A DNA stretch of 64,000 bases from Vibrio ostreicida (lineage in GTDB: Bacteria; Pseudomonadota; Gammaproteobacteria; Enterobacterales; Vibrionaceae). Positions 20,518-31,309 of this stretch are shown here, piece by piece (position 1 is the first letter of the stretch; every line of letters starts with the position of its first letter). Both the position numbers and the translations under genes were made by a program. Under the pieces are notes generated by a model. The model was given only the letters and a program-made list of their open reading frames with translations, ran no database searches and had not been told where the DNA came from. The stretch spans positions 682,001-746,000 of the forward strand of contig NZ_JABEYA020000001.1 of the NCBI RefSeq assembly GCF_013074385.2, in the 5' to 3' direction.

Positions 20518-20849
20518 AAACCAATCAAAATAAAACTAACAAAAACAATAGAGAACATCATGCCAGCGTCAACACTTCTTAGTGTCCGAGAAAGGTAAGG
20601 GGTGGCGTTAATAATGATGAGGCTGTAACCAAACGCATTAATGAGGATAAACACGAACGTTCTAAGTACAAAATGTTGGTTTCTCAACAGTGAACGTAAA
20701 AAAGCGTTGATCTCACCGCCAGCCATCACTAAGACACAGGCCACCAGCGCGAGAGAAATCTCGCCGATGTAAGGGAGTAAATACTTCCCCGCAGGGGATA
20801 AAAATTCAAATATCATCATAAACCAAAGCCCCCATAACAGGGGCTGCAT
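20490..20849 (-). CDS. DUF3392 inner-membrane protein
   Basis: This 119-residue protein has about four hydrophobic helices. FEFLSPAGKYLLPYIGEISLA at the N-terminus fits DUF3392 as I remember it, a small membrane family of gammaproteobacteria with no known role. It begins 10 bases after the maeA stop and overlaps the SanA-like gene, giving the order maeA, DUF3392, SanA-like. Confidence 0.7.
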   Translation of the reverse strand: MQPLLWGLWFMMIFEFLSPAGKYLLPYIGEISLALVACVLVMAGGEINAFLRSLLRNQHFVLRTFVFILINAFGYSLIIINATPYLSRTLRSVDAGMMFSIVFVSFILIGLWAQRNRQI

Positions 20850-20859
20850 TAATTACTTA

Positions 20860-22551
20860 TTAAAATGAGGTACGCTTGTAACGACGGTAAACCGGTTGCC
20901 AAAAGCTACTTTCAATCGCTTCTTCAATGGCTTCGTCAGTGATTTCAAGAGCGACACCTTGCTCAATGGCTTTCTTCGCAACCGCGAAGGCAATCTTTTT
21001 AGATACCGAGTGAATGGCTTCTAGAGGCGGAAGCAGTGCCCCTTGACCATTGATCGCCAGCGGTGAACAAGTGGCCAACGCGCGGCTCGATTCCATCAGC
21101 ATTTCGTCCGTGACGCGCTTGGCATGAACCGCCAAAACGCCCAAACCAATCCCGGGGAAAATGTAGCTGTTATTACACTGGGCTATCGGGAACGTTTTGC
21201 CTTCATAAACCACGGGTTCAAATGGGCTGCCAGTCGCGACCAAGGCTTCGCCTTTTGTCCAGCGCATAATGTCGTGTGGGGTGGCCTCAACGCGGCTGGT
21301 TGGGTTCGACAGTGGGAACACAATCGGACGCGCGCAGTGCTTGTGCATTTCTTTAATGACTTCTTCACTGAACAGACCAGGCGCACCAGATACACCAATC
21401 AATATGGTTGGTTTGCCATTACGCATGACATCGAGCAGTGAATAGGCGTTGTTATCGGCTTGCCATGTTTTCGTGTTGGTGTGCTTTTGCACCAGCTTTT
21501 GTTGGAAATCGAGTAGATTCGGCATACCTTCTTGGAGTAAGCCCCAGCGATCAACCATATAAACCTGAGCGCGAGCTTGTGCATCGGATACGCCTTCAGA
21601 CACCATTTGCGCAATGATGGCTTCTGCGATACCACAGCCTGCGGAACCGGCACCAAGGAAAGTAATGCGTTGCTCAGACAATTGTGTGCCGGCCGCCTTA
21701 CATGCGGCTAACAGTGAGCCGACGGTGACGGCTGCCGTGCCTTGAATGTCGTCGTTAAAGCAACACACACGATCTTTGTAGCGCTCAAGTAACGGCATCG
21801 CATTTTTTTGTGCAAAGTCTTCAAACTGGATCAGGGCTTCTGGCCAGCGGCGTTGAACCGCCTGCATAAACTCTTCAACAAAGGCGTCGTATTCGGCCCC
21901 CGTGATACGTGGATGACGCCAACCCATATACATAGGGTCTGCCAGTCGTTGCGGGTTATTGGTGCCGACATCAAGTACGATCGGCAACGTGTAGGCTGGG
22001 CTTATCCCACCACAAGCGGTATAAAGGGCGAGCTTACCAATCGGGATACCCATCCCGCCGATCCCTTGGTCGCCAAGGCCAAGAATCCGCTCACCATCGG
22101 TGACGACAATCACTTTCACATTGTGGTTAGAGGCGTTATTAAGCAAATCATCGATGCGATCACGATTGGCGTAAGAGACAAACAAGCCACGGCCGCGACG
22201 ATAGATATTGGAGAAATTTTCACACGCGGCCCCAACCGTTGGGGTATAGATGATGGGCATCATCTCTGAGACATGATTCTGGACCAGACGGTAAAACAGC
22301 GTTTCATTGGTATCTTGAATATTTCGCAAGTAGATATGCTTATCCATATCACTTTCGAAATTACAATATTGCTGATAGGCACGTTCGGTTTGTTCCTGAA
22401 TGGTCTCGGTGGTTTCCGGAAGCAAACCTTCAAGGTTAAAAGAGGCTCTTTCTGCAGCCGAAAAAGCACTGCCTTTGTTGAGCAAAGGCGTACTTAACAA
22501 TGCTGGACCAGCATAAGGAATATATAAAGGGCGTTTATCGTTATTCATCAC
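20860..22551 (-). CDS. maeA: NAD-dependent malic enzyme
   Basis: This 563-residue protein is the usual length for the long NAD-malic enzyme. It has [10 protein letters not shown] at the N-terminus, YTPTVG, the malate/metal region [13 protein letters not shown] and [23 protein letters not shown], and the NAD-binding [13 protein letters not shown]. It oxidatively decarboxylates malate to pyruvate in the cytoplasm. It is divergent from hrpB, with about 140 bases holding both promoters. Confidence 0.95.
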   Translation of the reverse strand: MMNNDKRPLYIPYAGPALLSTPLLNKGSAFSAAERASFNLEGLLPETTETIQEQTERAYQQYCNFESDMDKHIYLRNIQDTNETLFYRLVQNHVSEMMPIIYTPTVGAACENFSNIYRRGRGLFVSYANRDRIDDLLNNASNHNVKVIVVTDGERILGLGDQGIGGMGIPIGKLALYTACGGISPAYTLPIVLDVGTNNPQRLADPMYMGWRHPRITGAEYDAFVEEFMQAVQRRWPEALIQFEDFAQKNAMPLLERYKDRVCCFNDDIQGTAAVTVGSLLAACKAAGTQLSEQRITFLGAGSAGCGIAEAIIAQMVSEGVSDAQARAQVYMVDRWGLLQEGMPNLLDFQQKLVQKHTNTKTWQADNNAYSLLDVMRNGKPTILIGVSGAPGLFSEEVIKEMHKHCARPIVFPLSNPTSRVEATPHDIMRWTKGEALVATGSPFEPVVYEGKTFPIAQCNNSYIFPGIGLGVLAVHAKRVTDEMLMESSRALATCSPLAINGQGALLPPLEAIHSVSKKIAFAVAKKAIEQGVALEITDEAIEEAIESSFWQPVYRRYKRTSF

Positions 22552-22693
22552 TTGCCTATGTTGTAGGGTCTTTAGGAACAGGAACCAGAAAATGATAGGG
22601 ATTAGTGACCATATTGTAAACCGAATATTCCTCCTATCAGGAGCGAAATAAGGTTATAATTTGCGACTTTACAATACGCGACCGACGCAAACC

Positions 22694-25042
22694 ATGTCCA
22701 GTTTACCGATAGATCCTCTCAAATCTGACTTTCTGAGCCGTCTTTGTCTTTACCCTTTGATAGTAGAAGCCGAAACGGGGTCGGGCAAATCGACCCGCTT
22801 GCCACTGTGGGCGGCTGAGCAAGGCAGAGTGCTGGTCATCGAGCCAAGGCGCATCGCTTGTACCTCGCTAGCGCAGTTTTTGGCACGGCAGAAAAACGAA
22901 CGATTGGGGCAATCTGTGGGGTATGCGATCAAGCTGGAGAACTGCTGTGATCAGGACACCGAGATCGTCTTTGTGACGCCGGGTGTGGCGTTGCGCTGGT
23001 TTTCGCAAAATCGTCTATCCGATTTTAAAACCATTATTGTCGATGAGTTTCATGAACGCCGTTGGGACACCGATTTACTGGTGGCCTTACTGAAACGGCA
23101 CCGTCAGCATCAATGGGTATTAACCTCTGCGACCATTGAAGGTGAAAAACTGGCCCGTTACCTTGACGGGCAGCGGTTACAGGCCAAAGGGCGTCATTTC
23201 GAGGTGGTGATCGCTCACCGTGCTTCGGATTCACGCCAGTTGCCCGATGCACGTAACCTAGAACGTAGAATAAGAGAAGAAGTACGTCACCTGCTGGACT
23301 TGGAGGGTGATATTTTGGTTTTTCTCCCCGGAAGAAAAGAAATCAGCCAATGTCAGAATGCGCTCGCGGATCTCGCTGGTGTCTTGGTCGTGCCTCTGCA
23401 TGCTTCAATCAGCGATCAGCAAAGAGAAGTGGCGCTGAGGCGTCAGCCACACAAAAAAATCGTGTTGGCGACCAATGTCGCAGAAACCTCCCTCACGATC
23501 GACAATATCGTCGCAGTGATTGATTCGGGATTGGAGCGCCGAACCGAACAGCGCAATGGCAAGACCACGCTGAGTTTGAAACACATCTCCAAGGCCAGTG
23601 CACGCCAGCGCAGTGGACGAGCAGGGCGAGTGATGGACGGAGTGTGCGTGCGTCTCTACGGTGAACATGCGGCTTTGGTGCAGGTGACGCCACCGGAGTT
23701 GCATCGTGAAACGCTGACCGAAGCCATGCTGGCTTCTGCCTGCTGTGGGGTGGCGCTTGATACGCTTGAATTTCTTGACCCTCTTCCAGAAAAATCCATG
23801 CATCAGGCAAGTTCTATGCTCCGAACCATGGGGGCGGTCGATGCAAACGGACTTGCCACCGAGCACGGACAACGGCTCTACCCACTGCCCATCGATGCCT
23901 TATACGCCGATTTAGTGACCCGCATGCCAGAGCGAAAATTGCAAGAGGCGATGGTCGATCTCACCTCAGTGTTAGCGACCCCGGCAAGTTTATACCGACT
24001 GTCCAACGATGAGGACGCCTTAGAGCAGCTCGCCCAACAAGAGCCGTGGGGCTGCGACGCTGAGCTTGCGGTGCGTTTGTTGCGTGGAGAGCATTTCGCT
24101 GGCGTGACCCTAGATCCGTCGGTCCTGAAAGAAGCGCGTGCCTTATCGGACCAAATGCGTGCCGCGTTCGCCCTGCCTCAGTTAAGTGTGGCGTCGCGCT
24201 ATTCACGTCAACAGTGGGTTGAAGCGATTGCTCGGCTACACCCAGAGCTTTTGTTTGTCCGGCGTGAAACCCGTCGAGAAGCGTTGGCTAACGGGGAGAT
24301 GGAAGTCATGCCGGGGCGGGCCTCACGCTTGCCCGAACGCAGCGACGCGGCACTGGTTCTAGACACCCACAGTCTGCCAGGCCGAGGGGTCAAACAGACC
24401 TTGAATCTCGCCACGGTCACATTGCCCATCCATTGGGACATCTTTACTCGTTTGAATCTCGGAGAATGGGTCGAGGGTAAGGTCAAGACCATAGAAGATC
24501 AGCCACACATCGAACTTAACTTGATCTATGCTGGACGAGTGGTGGCCACACGAACAGAGCCGGCTCAGGGCACATTGGCCATCACACCGCTGTTGCAAGC
24601 CGTAAAACGAGGGGAGTTGTTGCCAGGTTTCGCGCGGCAACGCCATCAGCAGATTGAACATTGGAACCTCTATCAGGCACTGAACCGCCCTGCGGGCACT
24701 GCAACGCCCGCTACGACCACCACCTTTGACGACTGGTTTTGCCAGCAACTGACTATGCTTGAGTTGACTCAGGTCGATGAACTGGCGTTATTCAGTGCCG
24801 ATGACTTTCCCTTTGAAGGGGTCCCAGATTGGGAATACCAAGACTTTGCCGACCGTTTTCCCTTTGAATTATACATTGGCGATCTGACGCTGACAGTCGA
24901 GTACCTAGTCCAAAAGAAACGCATTCATCTTGTCTATCAATCTGGGTTGCGTAAAGGCGAACCCAAACGTTGGGAGCTGCCCAAGTGGAGTGGCTGGCGA
25001 ATCCAGTATAAAAAAGCCAGCCGAATTGTCGACATTCGCTAA
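22694..25042 (+). CDS. hrpB: ATP-dependent helicase HrpB
   Basis: This 782-residue DExH helicase shows AETGSGKST (26-34), IVDEFHER (DEFH box, 117-122), LTSATIEG, and motif VI RQRSGRAGR, followed by the HrpB C-terminal domain with DWFCQQ and LPKWSGWRIQYKKASR near the end. The first TTG at 22661 opens the frame, but MSSLP at 22694 matches the known HrpB start. It is probably an RNA helicase; its specific role is unknown. Confidence 0.9.
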   Translation: MSSLPIDPLKSDFLSRLCLYPLIVEAETGSGKSTRLPLWAAEQGRVLVIEPRRIACTSLAQFLARQKNERLGQSVGYAIKLENCCDQDTEIVFVTPGVALRWFSQNRLSDFKTIIVDEFHERRWDTDLLVALLKRHRQHQWVLTSATIEGEKLARYLDGQRLQAKGRHFEVVIAHRASDSRQLPDARNLERRIREEVRHLLDLEGDILVFLPGRKEISQCQNALADLAGVLVVPLHASISDQQREVALRRQPHKKIVLATNVAETSLTIDNIVAVIDSGLERRTEQRNGKTTLSLKHISKASARQRSGRAGRVMDGVCVRLYGEHAALVQVTPPELHRETLTEAMLASACCGVALDTLEFLDPLPEKSMHQASSMLRTMGAVDANGLATEHGQRLYPLPIDALYADLVTRMPERKLQEAMVDLTSVLATPASLYRLSNDEDALEQLAQQEPWGCDAELAVRLLRGEHFAGVTLDPSVLKEARALSDQMRAAFALPQLSVASRYSRQQWVEAIARLHPELLFVRRETRREALANGEMEVMPGRASRLPERSDAALVLDTHSLPGRGVKQTLNLATVTLPIHWDIFTRLNLGEWVEGKVKTIEDQPHIELNLIYAGRVVATRTEPAQGTLAITPLLQAVKRGELLPGFARQRHQQIEHWNLYQALNRPAGTATPATTTTFDDWFCQQLTMLELTQVDELALFSADDFPFEGVPDWEYQDFADRFPFELYIGDLTLTVEYLVQKKRIHLVYQSGLRKGEPKRWELPKWSGWRIQYKKASRIVDIR

Positions 25043-25254
25043 CGAAGCTGGGAATGATCCACTTGTGGCCGAAAAGCGCCAGCAACGGGTAACTTATGTC
25101 GCCAACTTGTACCACTTTTGTTATTTGGCTGCGTTTAATATAGCGTTTTGATTTGTAAAAAGGGTATAGAAGACCATTCTTTTATATCCTATTGCTATAT
25201 CGGAATGGATGGTCGATATTGGGAACACTGTGTTGTCAACCAACAGGGACCGAT

Positions 25255-25641
25255 ATGGAACATCCAGAGAACAAAAGCGTTGTATTTGATTACACCTCCT
25301 TTCTTGGCGCCTCGTGTACCAAAAAATGGACGTTTCTTGAAGCCTTTAGCACCTTGATACCCAAGATTAATCTCACATGGCACTATCCTCAAGCGCCGTG
25401 TTTGGCGATCGAGGAGCGGTTATGGGCGAGGGCAATGCACGAGTTGTCGGCACACCACAGTGATGAGTCTAACCTGCTTATTTTAATGCAACTGGCTCGA
25501 AATGAAGGCATTGATGAACTCACGTTAGTGATGCCCTATCCATTGGACCCAGAGCAGATCACCACCTTGCAAAGCGATGCGCGCTCTGACATTCAATGCG
25601 GGCCACACGATCAATTGCAAATCCGCCTGTCTACTATGTAG
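25255..25641 (+). CDS. Hypothetical protein, 128 residues
   Basis: I do not recognise this family. The ATG at 25255 has an AGGGA upstream and is preferred to 25192. The product is soluble, with a central W-rich segment and a C-terminal LTLVMPYPLDPEQ followed by a short helix and beta region, and it has no signal peptide or membrane helix. It stands alone between hrpB and the aspC terminator. The 212 bases upstream of it hold nothing recognisable. Confidence 0.5.
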   Translation: MEHPENKSVVFDYTSFLGASCTKKWTFLEAFSTLIPKINLTWHYPQAPCLAIEERLWARAMHELSAHHSDESNLLILMQLARNEGIDELTLVMPYPLDPEQITTLQSDARSDIQCGPHDQLQIRLSTM

Positions 25642-25714
25642 CGAGCCATGCTGTTTGGCTGTTGCTCCGGTGAAAGGTTAGCCCGCGCGCGTGATATTCG
25701 CGTCTGGATCGCGC

Positions 25715-25753
25715 CATATAAAAACGCCAGCACAGGTAAACTGTGCTGGCGTT
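25715..25753 (-). terminator. Terminator of aspC
   Basis: AACGCCAGCACAG and CTGTGCTGGCGTT form a 13-bp stem with a 5-base loop. On the minus strand it is followed by a run of T after the stem. Confidence 0.85.
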
Positions 25754-25778
25754 GGCTTTCTTAGTGCGGTTGTCGTGA

Positions 25779-26969
25779 TTACATGACCGCGGCGATGGCC
25801 TGACATAAAGGCAACATATTGGCGCGCGTCATTCCTGCAACACTGATGCGGCCAGAGCCAACAATATAAAGACCAAACTCATCCTTGAGGCGAGCAACTT
25901 GTTCTTTCGATAACCCTGAAAATGAGAACATGCCATTTTGGCGCTCGATAAAGCTGAAATCGGCGTCGACCCCTTGCTCTTTCAAAGTGGCAACAAACAG
26001 CTCACGCATTGAGTGGATACGATCTCGCATCTGTTTGACTTCTTCTTCCCACTCGGCGCGCAGCGCGTCATCGTTAAGAATGTGAGTCACAATCGCACTG
26101 CCGTGAGCTGGTGGGTTGGAATAAATAGAACGGATAATGGCTTTCACCTGAGAGAAGGCGGTCGTCGCCACGTCTTTAGACTGTGCGACTAGGGTAAACG
26201 CGCCGACGCGCTCATTGTAGAGGCCAAAATTCTTTGAGAATGAACTGGCGATCAGAATTTCGTCACAGTACTGAGTAAAGATGCGCAGGCCTTCGGCGTC
26301 TTCTTCTACGCCCTTGGCAAAACCCTGATAAGCGAAATCAAACAAGGGCAGCAGTTTTTTCTCTGCGACGCGTTGACCAAGGGCGTGCCATTCGTCTTGC
26401 GTTGGATCAATTCCCGTCGGATTGTGGCAGCAGCCATGCAGCAAAACCACATCCCCTTCATTGGCCTGCTCAAGTGACGCGAGCATGGCCGCAAAGTCCT
26501 TGTCTTTGGTTTCAGCGTTATAGTAATTGTATTGGGCGATTTCCAAACCCGCAGCGGCAAAGACGCTGTTGTGGTTGGCCCATGTCGGATTACTGATCCA
26601 GACTTTGACATCACCTAATTGACGCTTGATAAACTCACCTGCCACACGCAACGCGCCAGTGCCACCGGGCGCCTGAGCGGTTTTTGCCTGCTGGTTAGCC
26701 ACAATGTCAGCGTCGTGACCAAACAACAACTTTTGCACCGCGAGTGCATAATCGGCGGTGCCTTCAATCGTTAGATAGGACTTGGTTTTTTCATTTTTGA
26801 CCAGATTGGCTTCTGCTTTTTTCACGGTGGCGAGAACCGGCGTTTCGCCCTGTTCATTTTTGTAGATGCCAACGCCAAGGTTAATTTTGTTGTCGCGGGT
26901 ATCGTTTTTAAATTCTTCGGTCAGGCCGAGAATAGGATCAGCAGGCGCAGCAACGACTTTTTCAAACAT
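25779..26969 (-). CDS. aspC: Aromatic/aspartate aminotransferase
   Basis: This 396-residue class-I aminotransferase shows [14 protein letters not shown] at the start as in AspC/TyrB, then [23 protein letters not shown] and the Schiff-base lysine in [15 protein letters not shown]-terminal GRISVAGM carries the substrate-binding arginine. It interconverts aspartate/2-oxoglutarate and oxaloacetate/glutamate, with aromatic activity possible. The ATG at 26978 is three codons upstream; I use the one that aligns with the family. TyrB cannot be excluded. Confidence 0.9.
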   Translation of the reverse strand: MFEKVVAAPADPILGLTEEFKNDTRDNKINLGVGIYKNEQGETPVLATVKKAEANLVKNEKTKSYLTIEGTADYALAVQKLLFGHDADIVANQQAKTAQAPGGTGALRVAGEFIKRQLGDVKVWISNPTWANHNSVFAAAGLEIAQYNYYNAETKDKDFAAMLASLEQANEGDVVLLHGCCHNPTGIDPTQDEWHALGQRVAEKKLLPLFDFAYQGFAKGVEEDAEGLRIFTQYCDEILIASSFSKNFGLYNERVGAFTLVAQSKDVATTAFSQVKAIIRSIYSNPPAHGSAIVTHILNDDALRAEWEEEVKQMRDRIHSMRELFVATLKEQGVDADFSFIERQNGMFSFSGLSKEQVARLKDEFGLYIVGSGRISVAGMTRANMLPLCQAIAAVM

Positions 26970-27167
26970 AATTGTCATCCATGTGATTCGAGGGGAAGAT
27001 AGAAATAATTCAGTTATTTATACCTGTCTCGCGGCGAGGAAACAACATCATTTGGGAAGAAAACGACGAAATTCGTTTATTTTATTTGCGCCGAGCAGGC
27101 GCGACTCAACAGCTTAAGCCTGCTCGCTTTTCGTCCGTTCAGCACAGACCTGCGCGCTGTGCAGAGA

Positions 27168-28673
27168 TCAGGGGTGAGCATTGACCGCTAATTCCTCCAT
27201 CGCCAACGCATTTTCGTGGGCTTCCATATTGCGGTATCTATCGGCAATGTCGACAAATTCCTGCTCAATGGCCAAGAACGCATCAATCAGTGCTGGGTCA
27301 AAGTGGGTACCGCGACCTTGCAAAATAATCGACTTGGCTTTGTCGTGACTAAACGCTTTTTTGTAGACCCGTTCTGAGATCAACGCATCGTAGACATCCG
27401 CCAGAGCCATTAAACGGCCAGATAATGGAATATCCTCGCCACTGAGTCCCTTAGGGTAGCCACTGCCGTCCCATTTTTCATGATGGGTGAGGGCAATTTC
27501 TTTCGCCAATTGCAAAAAGGAATTGCTGCCCAGTTGTGCTTCGGCGGTTGATAACGCTTTGGCGCCGATGTGCGGATGGGTTTTCATGATCTCAAACTCA
27601 GGCTCGGTTAACTTTCCTGGCTTGAGCAAAATATGATCGGGAATACCGACTTTACCGACATCGTGGAGCGGGGCCGATTTATAGAGTAACTCAATATATT
27701 GAGGGCTTAATAAGGGCTGATGTTGCTCAAACTGGCTTAGGTAAGTCGCCAGTGCACGCACGTATTCCTGAGTACGCAGAATATGCGCGCCGGTTTCGTT
27801 GTCGCGCGATTCGGCGAGCGCGGATAGGCTAACAATCGCCACGTCTCGGGTGGTTTTGACTTCATTTTGGCTCAATTCAAGATGATCGAGCATCTGATTG
27901 GTCAAATTGGCCATGGACCCCAATTCATCATGTTCAAAAATAGACAGACGATGAGAGGTATTGCCTTGAGTGACGGAGAGCAGAGACTGCTCTTGAGACA
28001 GCAATACTTTGCGCATCAGCTTGGTCCACAGCATCAAAATAGCGCAGACATAGCCGCCCAACACCACGGCAATGTAAATAAATTCCTTGATCACGCTCAG
28101 TGTTCCACTGCCGTCGAGCAACTGTTCGGGGTGATGCTCTAACCAGTAAATATCTTTGACGGCGACCATAGACAACATGGCCGTTAAAGAAATCAACAGC
28201 AGGGCAATCATCGAGATCATCTGTTTGACCATAGATTGGCGTTCACCACTGAGTTCAAAACGGTTTTGCTGCGTGGTGCTCAGTTGGCCAAAACTTGCGA
28301 GCTTAGAAGACAGTTGAAGAATGAGCCCAGTAAAGAAACCAAACAAGGTCAGGCCGAACAGAATTTTCAAATTACTGTCTATCGGAAACTCGTATTGAAG
28401 GTTGTAGAAAAACGCGAGCGGCAAACTGGCCATAAAAAATAAAGTGGTGTCCAAACGGGCCAGTTTCTGTTCCGCGACCAAGGAATGATGACGCAAAAGA
28501 TAATGACGAAAGATAAAGAGTACTGCGAAGGTCACGCTGACATGAAAAACAATCGCTTGAGTCGTCAGCGTTTCAAGAAAAGGACACACCCGACCGCCGT
28601 AAGCGCCGAAGAGTACCGCGGCCATCGTGTAGAGTTTGAGCGTCAGCGACGCGTTATAGTGTGAGTTAACCAT
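27168..28673 (-). CDS. Membrane HD-GYP-domain c-di-GMP phosphodiesterase
   Basis: This 501-residue protein has an N-terminal half with about six hydrophobic helices, a HAMP-like linker, then an HD-GYP domain. Motifs are LHDVGKVGIPDHIL (catalytic HD), MKTHPHIGAK, HHEKWDGSGYPKGL (GYP) and LADVYDAL. It should hydrolyse cyclic di-GMP at the inner membrane; the membrane part would be the sensor. An imperfect repeat (GAGCAGGC/GCCTGCTC, 27093-27125) lies past its stop without a T-run. Divergent from a MocR-type regulator. Confidence 0.87.
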   Translation of the reverse strand: MVNSHYNASLTLKLYTMAAVLFGAYGGRVCPFLETLTTQAIVFHVSVTFAVLFIFRHYLLRHHSLVAEQKLARLDTTLFFMASLPLAFFYNLQYEFPIDSNLKILFGLTLFGFFTGLILQLSSKLASFGQLSTTQQNRFELSGERQSMVKQMISMIALLLISLTAMLSMVAVKDIYWLEHHPEQLLDGSGTLSVIKEFIYIAVVLGGYVCAILMLWTKLMRKVLLSQEQSLLSVTQGNTSHRLSIFEHDELGSMANLTNQMLDHLELSQNEVKTTRDVAIVSLSALAESRDNETGAHILRTQEYVRALATYLSQFEQHQPLLSPQYIELLYKSAPLHDVGKVGIPDHILLKPGKLTEPEFEIMKTHPHIGAKALSTAEAQLGSNSFLQLAKEIALTHHEKWDGSGYPKGLSGEDIPLSGRLMALADVYDALISERVYKKAFSHDKAKSIILQGRGTHFDPALIDAFLAIEQEFVDIADRYRNMEAHENALAMEELAVNAHP

Positions 28674-29042
28674 AATCTAGCCCTTGTTATTATCGCCAAG
28701 TGCAGTCGACACAGAGTGGTGTCCTGTATCTGTTACTGATAAATGACCCGCGATACTAGCGTTTAATTTCGAGTTTAGATACATTTTCACGACTTACGTA
28801 GTGCCGGCATTGCTTAAGTGGATGGTTATCAAACAAAATGTGCCTAAGCTGAACACAGAACGGGCTGGCACGTGATAATAGACCAAGGGCGTCGAGCGCT
28901 TCATCGAAATGCTTGTGCGAGGTCGTGAAAGGCGAGGATACCCACCTCAAAGGATAATAAATGAATGGTTTTCATTCGCTTAGGCAAGTTGAAGTCCAAT
29001 CTGTGGTATGGTGACAACGCAACATTTAATGGTGAGGGACGT
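28674..29042. other. Divergent intergenic region, HD-GYP / MocR
   Basis: These 369 bases should hold the promoters of both flanking genes and, by the habit of MocR regulators, an operator. No clear direct repeat or promoter pair could be assigned by eye. A 64-codon minus-strand frame inside it looks spurious. Confidence 0.35.
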
Positions 29043-30434
29043 ATGAATCGCTATCAACAATTGGCACAGCAACTCAAACGACAGATCGAAAATGGGATCT
29101 GGCGGGCGGGGGAAAAGGTGCCGTCGGTCAGGATGACCAGCCGAAACAGTTCGGTCAGCGCTTCAACCGTTTTGCAGGCCTACCAGTTGCTGGAATCACA
29201 GGGCTGGCTGCAAGCCAAACCGCAGTCGGGCTATTTTGTTACCGCGATCATGGAACGCGAACCTGAACCAATGGCGCCAGCGGTGGTGACCGGCCCAGCG
29301 TTCAATGACAAACTTTACGAGTTTTTGCAAAGTAACAGCAAAGCCACGTTGGCACTGGGTTCGGCCTTTCCCGATCCGCAGTTATTTCCCTTACAAGCGT
29401 TAAACCGCCATCTCGCCAGTGCGGGGAGAAAATTGCCCTTCAACAGCGTGTCCGATAATATGCCACCGGGCAATTCTGCCTTACGGCGTCAGATAGCCCA
29501 GCGCTACCTAAAGCAAGGGCTGCGGGTCTCTCACAACGACATAGTGATCACCTCTGGGGCGATGGAAGCCCTCAACCTTGCCCTTCAGGTCGCGACCCAA
29601 CCCGGCGATGCTGTGATCATTGAGGCGCCTGCATTTTATGGGGCCATTCAGGCAATTGAACGGCTTAACCTCACCGCAGTGGAAGTGCCCGTCGACCCGG
29701 AACACGGCCTGTGTTTGACTCGCTTTGAACAAGCGCTCAACCAGCATAACATCAGCGCCTGCTGGCTGATGCCTAATTTTCAAAACCCGACGGGCGCCAG
29801 CCTAACCCCGCAGGGGATGGCGCAGGTCGTAGCATTGGCGAATAAGCATGACATCACGATTGTCGAGGACGACGTCTACTCAGAGCTTTATTTTGGTGAC
29901 AACAAACCGCGCCCCCTCAAATATTGGGATGAACAAGATCGGGTGATGCTATGCGGCTCGCTCTCCAAATCGTTATGCCCGGGGTATCGAGTCGGTTGGG
30001 TGGTCAACGGCCCCTATCACGAACGTTTGCAAAAGCTCCAATTGGTCTCGACCTTATCAGGCAGCGTGCCAGTCCAAGAGGGCATCAACCACTACTTGCA
30101 GTACGAAAGTTTGGATAACCACCTCAGAAAGCTGCGCAAAGTGCTTGCTGGCCGTCAGCAAGCCCTTGTTGAGGTGATCACAGCTTGTTTCCCTGCGAGC
30201 ACGCGTATTTACCAGCCACAAGGGGGCTATTTTATTTGGCTGGAGCTTGAACAAGGCGTCAATACCTATTTGATTTATCAACGTATTCAGCAACGTGGTC
30301 TCACCCTCGCGTACGGAAACCTGTTTAGCTCAACAGAACAATTTCAGCATTGCTTGCGCCTCAACGCTTCCTATCCCATGACGGATACCCTCGCGCAAGG
30401 CGTGGCGGAAATTGCTAACGCGATCACTGAGTAA
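29043..30434 (+). CDS. MocR-type regulator (GntR HTH fused to aminotransferase domain)
   Basis: This 463-residue protein has an N-terminal GntR winged helix (RYQQLAQQLKRQIENG, KVPSVRM, QAYQLLESQGW) followed by a fold-type I aminotransferase domain. That domain has PNFQNPTGASL, EDDVYSELYF and the PLP lysine in CGSLSKSLCPGYRVGW. It is of the YdcR-like subgroup. Members sense PLP or an amino compound and regulate neighbours. The ATG follows GAGGGA, so the longer frame from 28965 is not used. The target is unknown; the divergent HD-GYP gene or itself are the obvious candidates. Confidence 0.85.
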   Translation: MNRYQQLAQQLKRQIENGIWRAGEKVPSVRMTSRNSSVSASTVLQAYQLLESQGWLQAKPQSGYFVTAIMEREPEPMAPAVVTGPAFNDKLYEFLQSNSKATLALGSAFPDPQLFPLQALNRHLASAGRKLPFNSVSDNMPPGNSALRRQIAQRYLKQGLRVSHNDIVITSGAMEALNLALQVATQPGDAVIIEAPAFYGAIQAIERLNLTAVEVPVDPEHGLCLTRFEQALNQHNISACWLMPNFQNPTGASLTPQGMAQVVALANKHDITIVEDDVYSELYFGDNKPRPLKYWDEQDRVMLCGSLSKSLCPGYRVGWVVNGPYHERLQKLQLVSTLSGSVPVQEGINHYLQYESLDNHLRKLRKVLAGRQQALVEVITACFPASTRIYQPQGGYFIWLELEQGVNTYLIYQRIQQRGLTLAYGNLFSSTEQFQHCLRLNASYPMTDTLAQGVAEIANAITE

Positions 30435-30530
30435 ATGCTGTTTGGCGATTTTTCGCCTCAACTGTACTGCGTCGCGGATTCGGCTTTGTGATGAAATACT
30501 TGCCAGTGATTAATGGTCAAAGAGGTGAGT

Positions 30531-30752
30531 ATGCAACACCAGAGTAAGACAACCCAAAACCACAGGCTTCAGTATCGCTTACTGGCGATGGCGCTTGTGG
30601 CGATCCTTTTATTGGTTTTCGGCCATCTGATTTTGGCCAAATCTTTTGCCGACATGGCGTGGACGGAATACACCGCTGCCGCGATTCCTTTTGTGCTGTG
30701 TGCCTTGGCTTATTTCGGGTTCAAACACGCAGAAAAGGCCGAGGACGAGTAA
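30531..30752 (+). CDS. Small two-helix membrane protein
   Basis: This 73-residue protein has two hydrophobic helices (about 18-38 and 45-63) and a charged C-terminus (KHAEKAEDE). The second start is used because GAGGTG sits just before ATG at 30531. I do not recognise a named family. It lies between the MocR gene and the accessory island. Confidence 0.55.
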   Translation: MQHQSKTTQNHRLQYRLLAMALVAILLLVFGHLILAKSFADMAWTEYTAAAIPFVLCALAYFGFKHAEKAEDE

Positions 30753-30850
30753 ACAAGCGCAACACCACGTCAAATTGACGTGGTTCACGCGGCAATGCTT
30801 GTTTGGTAGCTCACGATAAATTGGTCGATCTTGCTTCCAAATTTATCAGC

Positions 30851-30878
30851 AAAACACCCAAAAAATTGGGTGTTTTTT
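30851..30878 (+). terminator. Intrinsic terminator
   Basis: AAAACACCCAA and TTGGGTGTTTT form an 11-bp stem with loop AAAA and further T residues. It ends the transcript of the small membrane protein and could work on both strands. Confidence 0.85.
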
Positions 30879-31010
30879 ACATTTTATTTCTGACGAAACC
30901 AACGAAACGAATATTAAAATAGGCATTTTGCACGAGGTGACCGTTATTTTGCTACCCAAAAAGGCCAATATTTCAGTTAAAATGAACGCTATCGCTAAAA
31001 TAGTGACACG

Positions 31011-31038
31011 TTGCATTGTTATCCAGAGCCCGTATAGT
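31011..31038 (+). promoter_or_regulatory. Predicted sigma-70-like promoter of the island operon
   Basis: TTGCAT (31011-31016) and TATAGT (31033-31038) are separated by 16 bases, about 270 bases ahead of the VasX-like start. The match is moderate, and no sigma-54 type GG/GC pair was found here. Confidence 0.35.
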
Positions 31039-31309
31039 ACATGGTGTCAATTTCTCAAGGGTTAACCCCTTGTTGAAGCGAGAAAAAAAGGCCTGGAAAT
31101 AAAACGGGTGGGGATAATACGCGCGCGACGCGTATTGAATGAAACAGCCACGATTTATTTTTAGATTTTAGTGATAAAAAAGTAAATAGCTAGATTTTTG
31201 TTGTCCGTGCGATCAAGCAATAACCGTCGGTAGGCTATCGGCGTCCTTGAAATACGCTCCTTAGAGGGAAGGTCACACGCAGCATCAAGGCTAGCCGTGG
31301 AGAATTGAA

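Larger units (their letters stand above)
30753..31309. other. Intergenic boundary of the accessory island
   Basis: These 557 bases carry a 21-bp palindrome (ACCACGTCAA and TTGACGTGGT around one base, 30764-30784), an intrinsic terminator (30851-30878) and a promoter-like pair (31011-31038). The last 270 bases form a long leader for the VasX-like gene. No attachment site or repeat matching the other island end was found by eye. Confidence 0.45.

Noticed and set aside
23405..23872. 155-codon minus-strand open frame inside hrpB
   Set aside because: It lies fully antisense to conserved helicase motifs and has no ribosome site or family match; a shadow frame.
28756..28950. 64-codon minus-strand frame between HD-GYP and MocR genes
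   Set aside because: No Shine-Dalgarno, unusual composition, and it would sit on the expected promoter region of divergent genes.
30973..31030. Sigma-54 promoter ahead of the VasX-like gene
   Set aside because: The GG and GC elements with the required spacing are missing around GTGACACGTTGCA.
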